DNA from: Desulfobacterales bacterium
Lineage (GTDB): Bacteria; Desulfobacterota; Desulfobacteria; Desulfobacterales; SpSt-501
Length of the DNA stretch: 5,735 nucleotides
Direction: 5' to 3'
Assembly (NCBI GenBank): GCA_025454275.1
Contig: JALOOS010000297.1
Coordinates: 1-5,735, forward strand
In this document: positions 1 to 5,583 of the stretch, piece after piece
Numbering within the stretch: position 1 is the stretch's first letter
Layout: each line of letters opens with the position of its first letter
The notes under the pieces: generated by a model
Seen by the model: only the letters and a program-made list of their open reading frames with translations
Told to the model about the DNA's origin: nothing
The model's database searches: none
Program-made: the position numbers and the translations under genes

Positions 1-213
1 CCGGGCTTAAACCGCGTGCTCCAGGCCGCCGGACGCGTCATCCGCACCGAAACCGACCGCGGGGTGGTCCTGCTGATCGACCAGCGCTACGGCTCGCCCC
101 ACTACCGCCGCCTCCTGCCGGAGAGCTGGCGGCCGGTCAGCATCCGCGATGCCGGCCGCTTCGAGGTGCCGCTGCGCGCCTTCTGGTCGCACAACGGCGA
201 CGGCAGTTGTTGA
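1..213 (+). CDS. DinG/Rad3-type ATP-dependent DNA helicase, C-terminal end (partial)
   Basis: The reading frame is open from base 1 (PGLNRVLQAAGRVIRT...) to a TGA at 211-213, so only the last 70 residues are present and the start lies outside the window. The stretch QAAGRVIRTETDRG matches helicase motif VI of the XPD/Rad3/DinG branch of superfamily 2 (consensus Q-A-x-G-R-x-I-R-x-x-x-D-x-G), whose arginines act in ATP hydrolysis. It is followed by the usual LLIDQRY and Y-x-x-x-LP-x-W tail of the C-terminal helicase domain. Members unwind DNA 5' to 3', and many carry an iron-sulfur cluster, but that region is not visible here. The GTG at 16 is internal to motif VI and is not a start. Which subfamily (DinG, YoaA or another Rad3-like helicase) cannot be settled from this fragment. 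Confidence 0.88.
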   Translation, partial: PGLNRVLQAAGRVIRTETDRGVVLLIDQRYGSPHYRRLLPESWRPVSIRDAGRFEVPLRAFWSHNGDGSC

Positions 214-238
214 GCCCCGGCCATCGCCGGCTTCGGGC
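214..238 (+). terminator. GC hairpin after the helicase stop, possible weak terminator
   Basis: Directly after the helicase stop, CCGGC (217-221) pairs with GCCGG (226-230) around a 4-base loop. GCC (214-216) can pair with GGC (236-238) across a right-hand bulge. AAAATT rather than a T-tract follows, so a classical rho-independent terminator is not supported. It may still separate the helicase transcript from the next unit. Confidence 0.22.
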
Positions 239-242
239 AAAA

Positions 243-271
243 TTGACTTCGCAGCTCTTTGTCTGTATATT
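243..271 (+). promoter_or_regulatory. Sigma70-like promoter for the DUF4124-prenyltransferase-CPBP unit
   Basis: TTGACT at 243-248 (5 of 6 matches to the -35 consensus) and TATATT at 266-271 (5 of 6 to the -10 consensus) are separated by exactly 17 bases. They lie in a conspicuous AT-rich patch (239-274) within otherwise GC-rich DNA. Transcription would begin near 278, giving a 5' leader of about 40 bases before the ATG at 320. No clear operator was seen. Confidence 0.65.
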
Positions 272-319
272 TTTGGTTGCGCGCGCCTGACGCACCGACA
301 GGCATGGGGAGAGTCCACC

Positions 320-847
320 ATGAAGCCGGCCACCCTCCTGATCCTCATCGTTCTGGCCCTCGCCGGGCCAGCTCCGGTCGATTCCCAGACCCGGATCTAC
401 ACCTGGACCGATCCGAAGGGCCGGATCCACTTGACCGACGAGCCGCCGCCGCCGGAGGCCGTCGTCCGGGAGATCATCGATACCGAACCGCTCACGCCGG
501 CGGCGGAGGCCGCGGAGCTTCAGCTCCGGAAGCAGCGGCAGCAGGCCCGCCGGGAGGAGCAGCAGCGCCGGGAGACGGCGGAGCTCACCCGCCGCGCCCG
601 GCAGGCCGACGAGCAGGCGCGCGAGGCCGTCCGCCGGGCAGAGGAGCAGATCCAGCAGGCGATCGAAACCCGCAAGCGCTTCGGCAACACCCCCTCGCGC
701 CGGGAGCAATTCAAATACAAGATCCGCGCGGAGGATGAAAAAGCGGTCCGGCTCCAGGAAGAGGCCCAGCGCGCCGTTCAAGAGGCCAACGCGCTGGCCG
801 AAGAGGCGCGCGCCCGCGCCGCCCGGCCCGAGCCGCCCCGTCCTTGA
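320..847 (+). CDS. Secreted DUF4124-domain protein with long coiled coil
   Basis: The product has 175 residues. The ATG at 320 is preceded by GGGGAGAG (306-313) with a 6-base spacer and lies about 40 bases below a good promoter, so this start is favoured over in-frame upstream codons. Residues 1-22 (MKPATLLILIVLALAGPAPV...) form a Sec-type signal peptide, so the protein is probably periplasmic. Residues 26-45 (IYTWTDPKGRIHLTDEPPPP) are the core of the DUF4124 family, typically a Y-x-W-x-D-x-x-G-x-x-H-x-T-D motif. Residues about 61-118 and 137-167 are rich in Glu, Gln, Arg and Ala and are predicted by eye to be coiled coil, separated by KRFGNTPSRREQFKYKIR. The tail is proline- and arginine-rich. 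DUF4124 has no established biochemical role; a structural or protein-binding envelope function is inference. The prenyltransferase follows within 36 bases. Confidence 0.85.
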   Translation: MKPATLLILIVLALAGPAPVDSQTRIYTWTDPKGRIHLTDEPPPPEAVVREIIDTEPLTPAAEAAELQLRKQRQQARREEQQRRETAELTRRARQADEQAREAVRRAEEQIQQAIETRKRFGNTPSRREQFKYKIRAEDEKAVRLQEEAQRAVQEANALAEEARARAARPEPPRP

Positions 848-882
848 CCCCGCGCCGCCGGCATCACGAGGCAATGCCACCC

Positions 883-1773
883 ATGTCCCATTTCGTTCGC
901 GATTGGCTCCTGGCGAGCCGCCCCTGGTCTTTTTCGATGACGGCCATCTCGGTCAGCGTCGGCAGCGCTCTCGCGGCGCTGGACGGAAGCTTCTCCTGGC
1001 CGCTCTACGGCCTCTCCCTGACCGCCGCCGTGCTGATGCACGCGGCGAGCAACCTCGTCAACGACTACGACGATGTCCGCCACGGGGTGGACAGCCCGGA
1101 GGTGCCCACCGCCCGCTACCGGCCGCACCCCCTGATGGACGGCCGCCTGGCGCCCGGCCATGTCCGCGCCATCGCCTACGCCTGTTACGCGCTGGCCACC
1201 GTGATCGGCCTCTACCTCACGGCCACCCGGGGCTGGACGGTGTTCTGGATCGGCCTGGCCGGCACCATCGCCGGCATCACCTACACAGCGGCTCCGCTCA
1301 AGTACAAGTACCGGGCCCTCGGTGAGGTTTCGGTGTTTCTGATGTGGGGGCCCCTCATGGTGACGGGCGCCTATTTCGTCCAGCGCCAGGCCGTCAGCAT
1401 CGATGCGCTTCTCGTCTCCGTGCCCTTCGGCGTGCTGGTGGCCCTGGTGCTGCTCGCCAACAACATCCGCGATGTGCCCTATGACCGCCGCCAGGGCATC
1501 CGTACCCTGCCGATCCTGTTGGGGCCGAAAAAAGGCCTTGCCCTGTACCTGGCCCTGGTCGTGGCGGCCTTCGCGGCCGTGGTGGCCATGGCCCTGTTCG
1601 GCCCGCTCCGGCCATGGTCGCTGATCGTTCTGCTCGCGGCCCCGCTCGCCTTCAAACTGCTGCGCCGCATGGCCGTCGAGGTCCCGCTCGACGCCGACGC
1701 CCAGACGGCCAAGCTCGACACCGCCTTCGGCCTTCTGCTGGTCGCATCCCTTTTGCTGGAAGGCCTGATGTGA
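883..1773 (+). CDS. MenA-like UbiA-family polyprenyltransferase
   Basis: An integral membrane protein of 296 residues, the normal size for the UbiA superfamily. The first Asp-rich motif is NDYDDVRHGVD (residues 60-70) and the second is NNIRDVPYDRRQGIRTL, both Mg2+/prenyl-diphosphate binding. YTAAPLKYKYRALGE between them resembles the YT-x-x-P-x-x-Y-x-x-LGE stretch of MenA. The family transfers a polyprenyl chain to an aromatic ring; MenA uses 1,4-dihydroxy-2-naphthoate to make demethylmenaquinone. Hydrophobic segments run through the whole protein. The segment TARYRPHPLMDGRLAP after the first motif differs from the MenA I know, so the acceptor is uncertain. Start: ATG 883 has GAGG (868-871) at 11 bases. 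ATG 874 (three residues longer) and TTG 844, which overlaps the previous stop, are alternatives. It shares the upstream promoter and overlaps the next gene. Confidence 0.88.
   Translation: MSHFVRDWLLASRPWSFSMTAISVSVGSALAALDGSFSWPLYGLSLTAAVLMHAASNLVNDYDDVRHGVDSPEVPTARYRPHPLMDGRLAPGHVRAIAYACYALATVIGLYLTATRGWTVFWIGLAGTIAGITYTAAPLKYKYRALGEVSVFLMWGPLMVTGAYFVQRQAVSIDALLVSVPFGVLVALVLLANNIRDVPYDRRQGIRTLPILLGPKKGLALYLALVVAAFAAVVAMALFGPLRPWSLIVLLAAPLAFKLLRRMAVEVPLDADAQTAKLDTAFGLLLVASLLLEGLM
1758..1763 (+). promoter_or_regulatory. Shine-Dalgarno for the GTG start of the CPBP gene
   Basis: GGAAGG inside the 3' end of the prenyltransferase gene lies 6 bases before the GTG at 1770. It decides the start of the CPBP protein over in-frame codons further upstream, which would add a non-hydrophobic Arg-rich tail antisense-like in composition. 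Its position supports translational coupling through the GTGA overlap. Confidence 0.6.
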
Positions 1774-2396
1774 GCGGCCGGGCTTCGGGTTCCCTGCTCC
1801 TGGCCGCCACCGTGCTCCTGGCGGCCGGGCTGTGGTTCATCACCTTCGCTCTGAAGGGGCCCTCCTTCTGGGTCAAGATCTCGATCTCCGCCGCCACCCT
1901 CGCCCTGCTCTCGCTCCTGCTCGACCCGCCCCGGAGGCTCGGCGGGGGCCTGGAGGCCCGCACCTGGCTGGTCGGTCTGGGTTCCGCGGCCGCCCTTTAC
2001 CTGATTTTCTGGATCGGGCGGACGGTCTCCCTGGCCCTTTTCGATTTTGCGGGAGATCAGATCGGGGCGATCTACCACAAAGGGGAGGGGACTCCGGCCT
2101 GGGTCATCGCGCTCCTGCTTTTTTGCGTCACCGGCCCCTGCGAGGAAATTTACTGGCGGGGGTATCTGCAGCGCCGCCTGATGGACCGCTTCGGGCGGTG
2201 GCCGGGCTGGGCGTTCGCCACCGCCCTTTACGCCGGGGTTCACGTGAGTTCGCTGAATTTCATGCTCGTCGGCGCCGCGGCCGTCGCCGGCGCCTTCTGG
2301 GGGGCGCTCTACGCTCAGGGGGGGCGGCTTGCGCCGGTGATCCTCTCGCACGCCGTCTGGAGCACGGTGATCTTCGCCGTGTTTCCGCTCCGCTGA
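1770..2396 (+). CDS. CPBP-family intramembrane metalloprotease (Abi/CAAX protease-like)
   Basis: A membrane protein of 208 residues beginning at a GTG that overlaps the prenyltransferase stop by four bases, with GGAAGG 6 bases before it. Hydrophobic segments lie at about residues 9-28, 35-51, 66-91, 111-123, 147-157, 165-182 and 187-205. The catalytic motifs of the CPBP (CAAX protease and bacteriocin-processing) family are present: EEIYWR at 125-130 (E-E-x-x-x-R), LYAGVH with H158 in place of the usual F-x-x-x-H, and LSHAVW with H194. These residues are thought to activate water in the membrane, as in the type II CAAX protease Rce1 fold. Bacterial substrates vary (peptide maturation, bacteriocin immunity, membrane-protein turnover). 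No prenylated-peptide or bacteriocin gene is adjacent, so the substrate is unknown. Coupling to a prenyltransferase that modifies quinones, not proteins, does not show CAAX processing. Confidence 0.88.
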   Translation: MSGRASGSLLLAATVLLAAGLWFITFALKGPSFWVKISISAATLALLSLLLDPPRRLGGGLEARTWLVGLGSAAALYLIFWIGRTVSLALFDFAGDQIGAIYHKGEGTPAWVIALLLFCVTGPCEEIYWRGYLQRRLMDRFGRWPGWAFATALYAGVHVSSLNFMLVGAAAVAGAFWGALYAQGGRLAPVILSHAVWSTVIFAVFPLR

Positions 2397-2404
2397 GCCG
2401 GGTT

Positions 2405-2422
2405 GGGGCTTCCGGCCGCCCC
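2405..2422. terminator. Short hairpin in the convergent gap
   Basis: GGGGC (2405-2409) and GCCCC (2418-2422) flank an 8-base loop in the 55-base gap between two converging genes, so one hairpin could serve both. No T-tract follows on either strand, so it is at best a weak or factor-assisted terminator. Confidence 0.25.
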
Positions 2423-2451
2423 CTCTCGCGTTCCGCGCGGCCGCATGGGTT

Positions 2452-2904
2452 TCACCTCCCTCCGGCGACAATGCGAACCACCGTATCGAGCAGCGGAGGC
2501 TGCAGGATGCGCCACCGGGGCTGAATCGCCCCGCCCGCGGTCCAGTTGAAATCGACGGCCGTATATCGCTCCGGGATGACTTTCTCCCCGTGTTCACCGT
2601 AGATGCTCTGCGGCGTGTACTCGACGAAGAGCATGCGGTGCGGGTCGATCCGGTAATCCCGGGCGACCGCGGTGGCCACATGCCCGGCGCAGCTGCGAAC
2701 CGACATCGGGCTTCCGGGAACATCGGCGACGATGACGAGCGTGGTGTGCAGTGGGGCCGCACCGCCTGCGGTCTCCCGGGCCAGGTCGTAGATCCTGAGC
2801 CGGCAGCGGCCGCTCGCCAGCTTGAGCCTGCCGCCGAACCCCTCCCATTCGTAAGCGCTCCTCTCGGTTCCCCACCCGGGAACCCGTCGGACGCGCGCGC
2901 CCAA
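2452..2904 (-). CDS. Conserved-looking hypothetical protein, 5' end uncertain
   Basis: I do not recognise this gene. The frame reads as real protein (LHTTLVIVADVPGSPMSV, RMLFVEYTPQSIYGEHGEKV, YTAVDFNWTAGG), with alternating hydrophobic strands, three cysteines or fewer, no signal peptide and no membrane segment; it is probably a small cytoplasmic alpha/beta protein. As drawn it is 150 residues from a TTG at 2904, but that codon and the first dozen residues lie inside repeat copy 1 and have no ribosome site. An in-frame TGA at 2914-2916 blocks extension. The next in-frame start is ATG 2706, which would remove the coding-like RLRIYDLARE region. The best start signal (GAGAGGAG 2865-2858, then ATG 2848) is one base out of frame. 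Losing one G in the following G-rich tract would give MEGFGGRLKL... and about 131 residues. It may be frameshifted. It lies downstream of the VWA gene on the same strand. Confidence 0.6.
   Translation of the reverse strand: MGARVRRVPGWGTERSAYEWEGFGGRLKLASGRCRLRIYDLARETAGGAAPLHTTLVIVADVPGSPMSVRSCAGHVATAVARDYRIDPHRMLFVEYTPQSIYGEHGEKVIPERYTAVDFNWTAGGAIQPRWRILQPPLLDTVVRIVAGGR
2846..2865 (-). promoter_or_regulatory. Strong Shine-Dalgarno and ATG, out of frame with the gene they precede
   Basis: On the minus strand GAGAGGAG (2865-2858) is followed after 9 bases by ATG (2848-2846). The ATG reads into an Arg-rich shadow frame, not the coding-like frame that ends at 2452. It sits immediately beside the edge of repeat copy 1 (2871), which suggests it is the native start and that one base was gained in the following GGGAGGGG tract. 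Confidence 0.4.
2866..2884. repeat. Small inverted repeat at the edge of repeat copy 1
   Basis: GGTTCCC (2866-2872) and GGGAACC (2878-2884) are perfect 7-base arms around a 5-base loop. It straddles the left boundary of the 97-bp direct repeat, so part of it belongs to the repeat and part to unique DNA. The second copy (from 2986) lacks the left arm. It may reflect the insertion junction or a transcript hairpin. Confidence 0.4.
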
Positions 2905-2967
2905 CGCCCGGCGTCAAGGCGCGCAAGTCCCGCGGACCGAGACGTACTACAGTACGTCGCAGGTCCC
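2871..2967. repeat. 97-bp direct repeat, copy 1 (half element)
   Basis: Matches 2986-3082 at 95 of 97 positions with an offset of 115 bases; the two differences are at 2894 and 2896 (C versus G). It carries the left arm (2889-2915) and the 18-base core GACGTACTACAGTACGTC (2941-2958). It stops after GGTCCC and lacks the right arm present after copy 2. An 18-base unique spacer (2968-2985) separates the copies. Confidence 0.95.
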
Positions 2968-2985
2968 ACACGATACCGCCCAGCG

Positions 2986-3082
2986 CCCACCCGGGAACCC
3001 GTCGGACGGGGGCGCCCAACGCCCGGCGTCAAGGCGCGCAAGTCCCGCGGACCGAGACGTACTACAGTACGTCGCAGGTCCC
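2986..3082. repeat. 97-bp direct repeat, copy 2
   Basis: The second copy of the unit at 2871-2967. Here the unit continues into a right arm, making the long palindrome at 3004-3129. That the copies share sequence outside the palindrome (CCCACCCGGGAACCCGTC at their left ends) suggests one arose from the other by local duplication that included flanking DNA. Confidence 0.95.
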
Positions 3083-3129
3083 GCGGGACGCCGCGCAACG
3101 CCGACGCCGGGCGTTCGGCGCCCCCGTCC
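3004..3129. repeat. REP-like near-perfect palindrome of about 126 bases
   Basis: The outer arms 3004-3030 and 3103-3129 are reverse complements at 26 of 27 positions (C-C mismatch, 3017/3116). The inner arms GTCCCGCGGACC (3042-3053) and GGTCCCGCGGGAC (3077-3089) pair with one bulge. The core GACGTACT (3056-3063) and AGTACGTC (3066-3073) pair perfectly around AC. The whole could form a cruciform in DNA or a long stem in RNA. It ends 6 bases past the stop of the VWA gene (3136-3138, read leftward), the usual place for REP/BIME-like elements, where it could protect or terminate the transcript. No transposase is present nearby. I found no open frame within it that looks like protein. Confidence 0.9.
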
Positions 3130-3135
3130 CCGAGG

Positions 3136-5583
3136 CTAGCGGGTCAGCGCGCGGTACACCCTCACCATCCGCCCCGGCAGCTCCCGAACATCGGATATCA
3201 CCTGGTGGTGCGCCTTGCCGTAGAGCCGGTCGAGCTGCGGGTCGGCCGGCAGGTTCACCGTCAGGGCGTGGAAGCGGATCTGCCGCGCGCCCAGCTCCGT
3301 CAAGGCCTGCCGGGTATCGGCCACGGCCTGAGCCCCCCGGTACTCCGTGTCGTTCGGAAACCCGTCGCTCACGAGGATCAGCAGCCGCACCCGGGCCGGC
3401 TGCAGGGAGAGCTCCCGGGCGGCGTGCCGGATGGCGGCCCCCATGCGGGTGTTGCGCTGCGGGCTGAGGGCGCCGATCCGCTGTTTGACCCCCTCCGTCA
3501 GTCCCTCCTCGAACGCCTTGACCCGCAGGTAGTCGACCCCCGTCCGGCCGCTGCCGGAAAAGGCGGCCACGGCCAAGGCGTCGCCCAGCACGGCCAGGGC
3601 CTCGCACAGGACCACGATCGCCTCCTTCTCGATCTCAAGCACGCTCGCCGCAGACCCCGGAACGAGACCGGTCGTGGAGCGCGACACATCCACCAGCACC
3701 AGGACGGCCACCTCCCGCCGCTGCTTCAGGCGTTTGATGAACAAACGCTCCGAGGGCAAGCGCCCGGCGCGGCGGTCGACCGCCGCTTCGATCATCTGGC
3801 GGTAGTCGAACTCATCCCCCTCCGGCCAGCGCCGGAGGCGCTTGACGCCTTCGGGACGCAGGGCCTCGAACACCCGCCGGGCCCGACGCACAAGTCCGGC
3901 ATGGCGCGCGAGCACCGCAGCGTAGAACCCCGCGTCGCCGCCAGGTGGCACCCGCTCCCGCAAACGCACATGGTCGGGCAGATAGTCCCCGAGCGCATCG
4001 TCCCATTCAGGGTGGAAAAATACCGGGCCCTCCTCGCAACCCTCCCGCTCCGGCCGGGGGGAGGCGCCGGGGAGCGGTGCCAGCAGCGCCGTCACCGCTG
4101 CGGCCGCCGCTTCCCGCCCGCCGCAGAGGGTGCGGACCTCCCCGGCCGAGAGGGATCCGTCCCCGGCCGCAAGCATGCGGCGGATCTCATCACGGCCGGC
4201 CGCGACCCCGTGCGCCGCCAGCGCTGCCCGGATGCGGGCTGCCAGATGATCGACCGGCCCCTTGGGGTCGAGGGCCGCCGCAGGATTCGGCCATGGCCGC
4301 CAGCCGAAAGGGGGGGCCAAAGGCGTGCGCGGCAGGGGCGCATCCGGCGTCAGGACCCGCAGCGCCTGGAAAAAGCGGGCGGTCATCTGGGCCGAGGCGG
4401 CGACGGGGCTTGCAGCCGAGACCGCTGCGTCGAAGGCCGCCGCGAGCGGATCGATTTCCGGGTCTGCGACCGCGGCCGGCAGCGCCAGCGCCAGGCGGGC
4501 CATGAGCCGTGCGCGCGCATCCGGCGGACTCGCCCCGGCGGCGGCGATGAATTCCCGGCGCAACCGGGGATAGAGCCGGCGCGCCAGCCCGGGATAGAGA
4601 TGCTCGAGCCGCTTGCGGACCCGGCCGAGTTCACAGGCGGTGAAGAGATCGGCCGCGAGCGGCGGGTCCGGAAAACGGCCGAGGAAAATCGCGAGATCGG
4701 ATCGGGCCGGGGAGGGTTCCTCGCCCGGCGGGAGGCGCTCTTTCATGGACTCATTTCCGGCGCCGAACCCCGTCTCGAGGCGGAAGTCGAAACTCCCGAA
4801 CTCGTGGAAACAGGCCTCCGCGCAGACAAGCAGGCGGTAGAGCTCCTCGTTTTCGGCCCGGCCGGGAAAGCGGTCGATCTCATGGGGCAGGTAGATCGCA
4901 TGGGCATCGGAGCAGACCAGGCGCTCCGGGCCCAGGCTTTCGGCAACGGCGGCACTCAGGGCCGAGAGCGGGCGGATCGCCAGCCGCCGGCCGATGCGCG
5001 CGCTGAGATAGCGGTGGAGCCGGCCCCGGACCTGATCGAGGCCCACCCCCACCTGCAGGGCGTTCGCACGCTCCCGCGCCTCCCGGGACTCCAGGGCCAG
5101 CTCCCGGGCCGCTTGCTCCGGCCGCCCGCGGGATCCCTCCAGGGCCTTCTCGACGAACGCGTTCAGGGCCTCTGCGCGCAGGCGGCCGAGCCCCCGGAAG
5201 ATCCCATCGAGATAGGGGGCCGCCAGGCGCCGGTCGCTGCGGACGACGCGCAGAAGCTCCCGCAGCTGCCACCCGCGGCGCTGCGGCAGGAGGTTCCGGG
5301 CGGCCGCTGGGAGCAGAACGGCATAACGGCGCCCCTCCTCGTAGCTCGCCTCCGGGACGAAGAGGGTGTGCAGGATTTCGAAATAGAGGCCGGCCGCCGA
5401 CCGGTCTCCGCCGACAAGCAGCGGAGCCCGGCCGCCGACCGGTCTCCGCCGACAAGCAGCGGAGCAGCGGCCAGCAGCAGCTCCCGCAGCGTGTGCGCAC
5501 CCTTCGCGGCCACCGCCTCCCAGGCCTGCTCGAATCGCGCAAGGGTCGCAAGGTCGCCGTATGCCAGCACCGGCGGCAGGCAC
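3136..5583 (-). CDS. NorD/CbbO-like VWA-domain protein, main (C-terminal) part of a frameshifted gene
   Basis: A frame of 815 residues ending in TAG at 3136-3138. Real protein begins near 5427 (APLLVGGDRSAAGLYFEIL...); the first roughly 50 residues from ATG 5583 are the wrong frame of the true N-terminus. The last 200 residues form a von Willebrand A domain with a complete MIDAS metal site: DVSRS (3690-3676), Thr of NTRMG (codon 3450-3448) and Asp of SDGFPND (codon 3366-3364). Before it, FHPEWDDALGDYLPDHVRL matches the (Y/F)-x-P-E-W-D...Y-x-P-D signature of NorD and CbbO. Those proteins pair with a MoxR-type AAA+ ATPase (NorQ, CbbQ) to activate or remodel nitric oxide reductase or Rubisco. 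The upstream 400 or more residues are helical and Arg/Leu-rich, without a domain I recognise. No NorQ/CbbQ ATPase or target enzyme lies in the window. Intact protein would exceed 850 residues. Confidence 0.8.
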   Translation of the reverse strand: MPAAGAGIRRPCDPCAIRAGLGGGGREGCAHAAGAAAGRCSAACRRRPVGGRAPLLVGGDRSAAGLYFEILHTLFVPEASYEEGRRYAVLLPAAARNLLPQRRGWQLRELLRVVRSDRRLAAPYLDGIFRGLGRLRAEALNAFVEKALEGSRGRPEQAARELALESREARERANALQVGVGLDQVRGRLHRYLSARIGRRLAIRPLSALSAAVAESLGPERLVCSDAHAIYLPHEIDRFPGRAENEELYRLLVCAEACFHEFGSFDFRLETGFGAGNESMKERLPPGEEPSPARSDLAIFLGRFPDPPLAADLFTACELGRVRKRLEHLYPGLARRLYPRLRREFIAAAGASPPDARARLMARLALALPAAVADPEIDPLAAAFDAAVSAASPVAASAQMTARFFQALRVLTPDAPLPRTPLAPPFGWRPWPNPAAALDPKGPVDHLAARIRAALAAHGVAAGRDEIRRMLAAGDGSLSAGEVRTLCGGREAAAAAVTALLAPLPGASPRPEREGCEEGPVFFHPEWDDALGDYLPDHVRLRERVPPGGDAGFYAAVLARHAGLVRRARRVFEALRPEGVKRLRRWPEGDEFDYRQMIEAAVDRRAGRLPSERLFIKRLKQRREVAVLVLVDVSRSTTGLVPGSAASVLEIEKEAIVVLCEALAVLGDALAVAAFSGSGRTGVDYLRVKAFEEGLTEGVKQRIGALSPQRNTRMGAAIRHAARELSLQPARVRLLILVSDGFPNDTEYRGAQAVADTRQALTELGARQIRFHALTVNLPADPQLDRLYGKAHHQVISDVRELPGRMVRVYRALTR
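5390..5465. repeat. Perfect 38-bp tandem duplication inside the VWA gene
   Basis: Bases 5390-5427 and 5428-5465 are identical over 38 bases and directly adjacent; the flanking bases differ. Because 38 is not a multiple of three, the reading frame changes across it. Each copy encodes the same peptide (APLLVGGDRSAAGL) in the appropriate frame: copy 5428-5465 continues the N-terminal frame, and copy 5390-5427 continues the C-terminal frame. Removing one copy therefore restores a single uninterrupted protein. Confidence 0.97.

Noticed and set aside
137..880. A 247-codon minus-strand frame opposite the DUF4124 gene
   Set aside because: The Leu/Arg-rich pattern mirrors the Gln/Glu/Arg coiled coil on the other strand; the plus-strand gene has a promoter, ribosome site, signal peptide and domain motif.
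883..2396. A CAAX-type protein prenylation and cleavage system
   Set aside because: The prenyltransferase has UbiA Asp-rich motifs for aromatic acceptors, not a protein farnesyltransferase fold, and no substrate with a C-terminal Cys motif is adjacent.
1479..3098. A minus-strand open frame of 539 codons across the convergent region
   Set aside because: It runs antisense through the prenyltransferase and CPBP genes, whose catalytic motifs are intact, and its composition is low-complexity Arg/Gly/Pro; its N-terminus is translated repeat.
2871..3129. A CRISPR array
   Set aside because: Only two long (97-bp) copies with an 18-base spacer, a palindromic extension on one side and no cas genes; the geometry does not fit CRISPR repeats and spacers.
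2871..3129. An insertion sequence with terminal inverted repeats
   Set aside because: The paired arms enclose only about 70 bases with no transposase frame, so it is not an autonomous element; a REP or MITE-like palindrome is the more cautious description.
5390..5465. An in-frame peptide repeat of the VWA protein
   Set aside because: The unit is 38 bases, not a multiple of three, so the second copy is read in a different frame (RCLSAETGRRP) and does not repeat the peptide.
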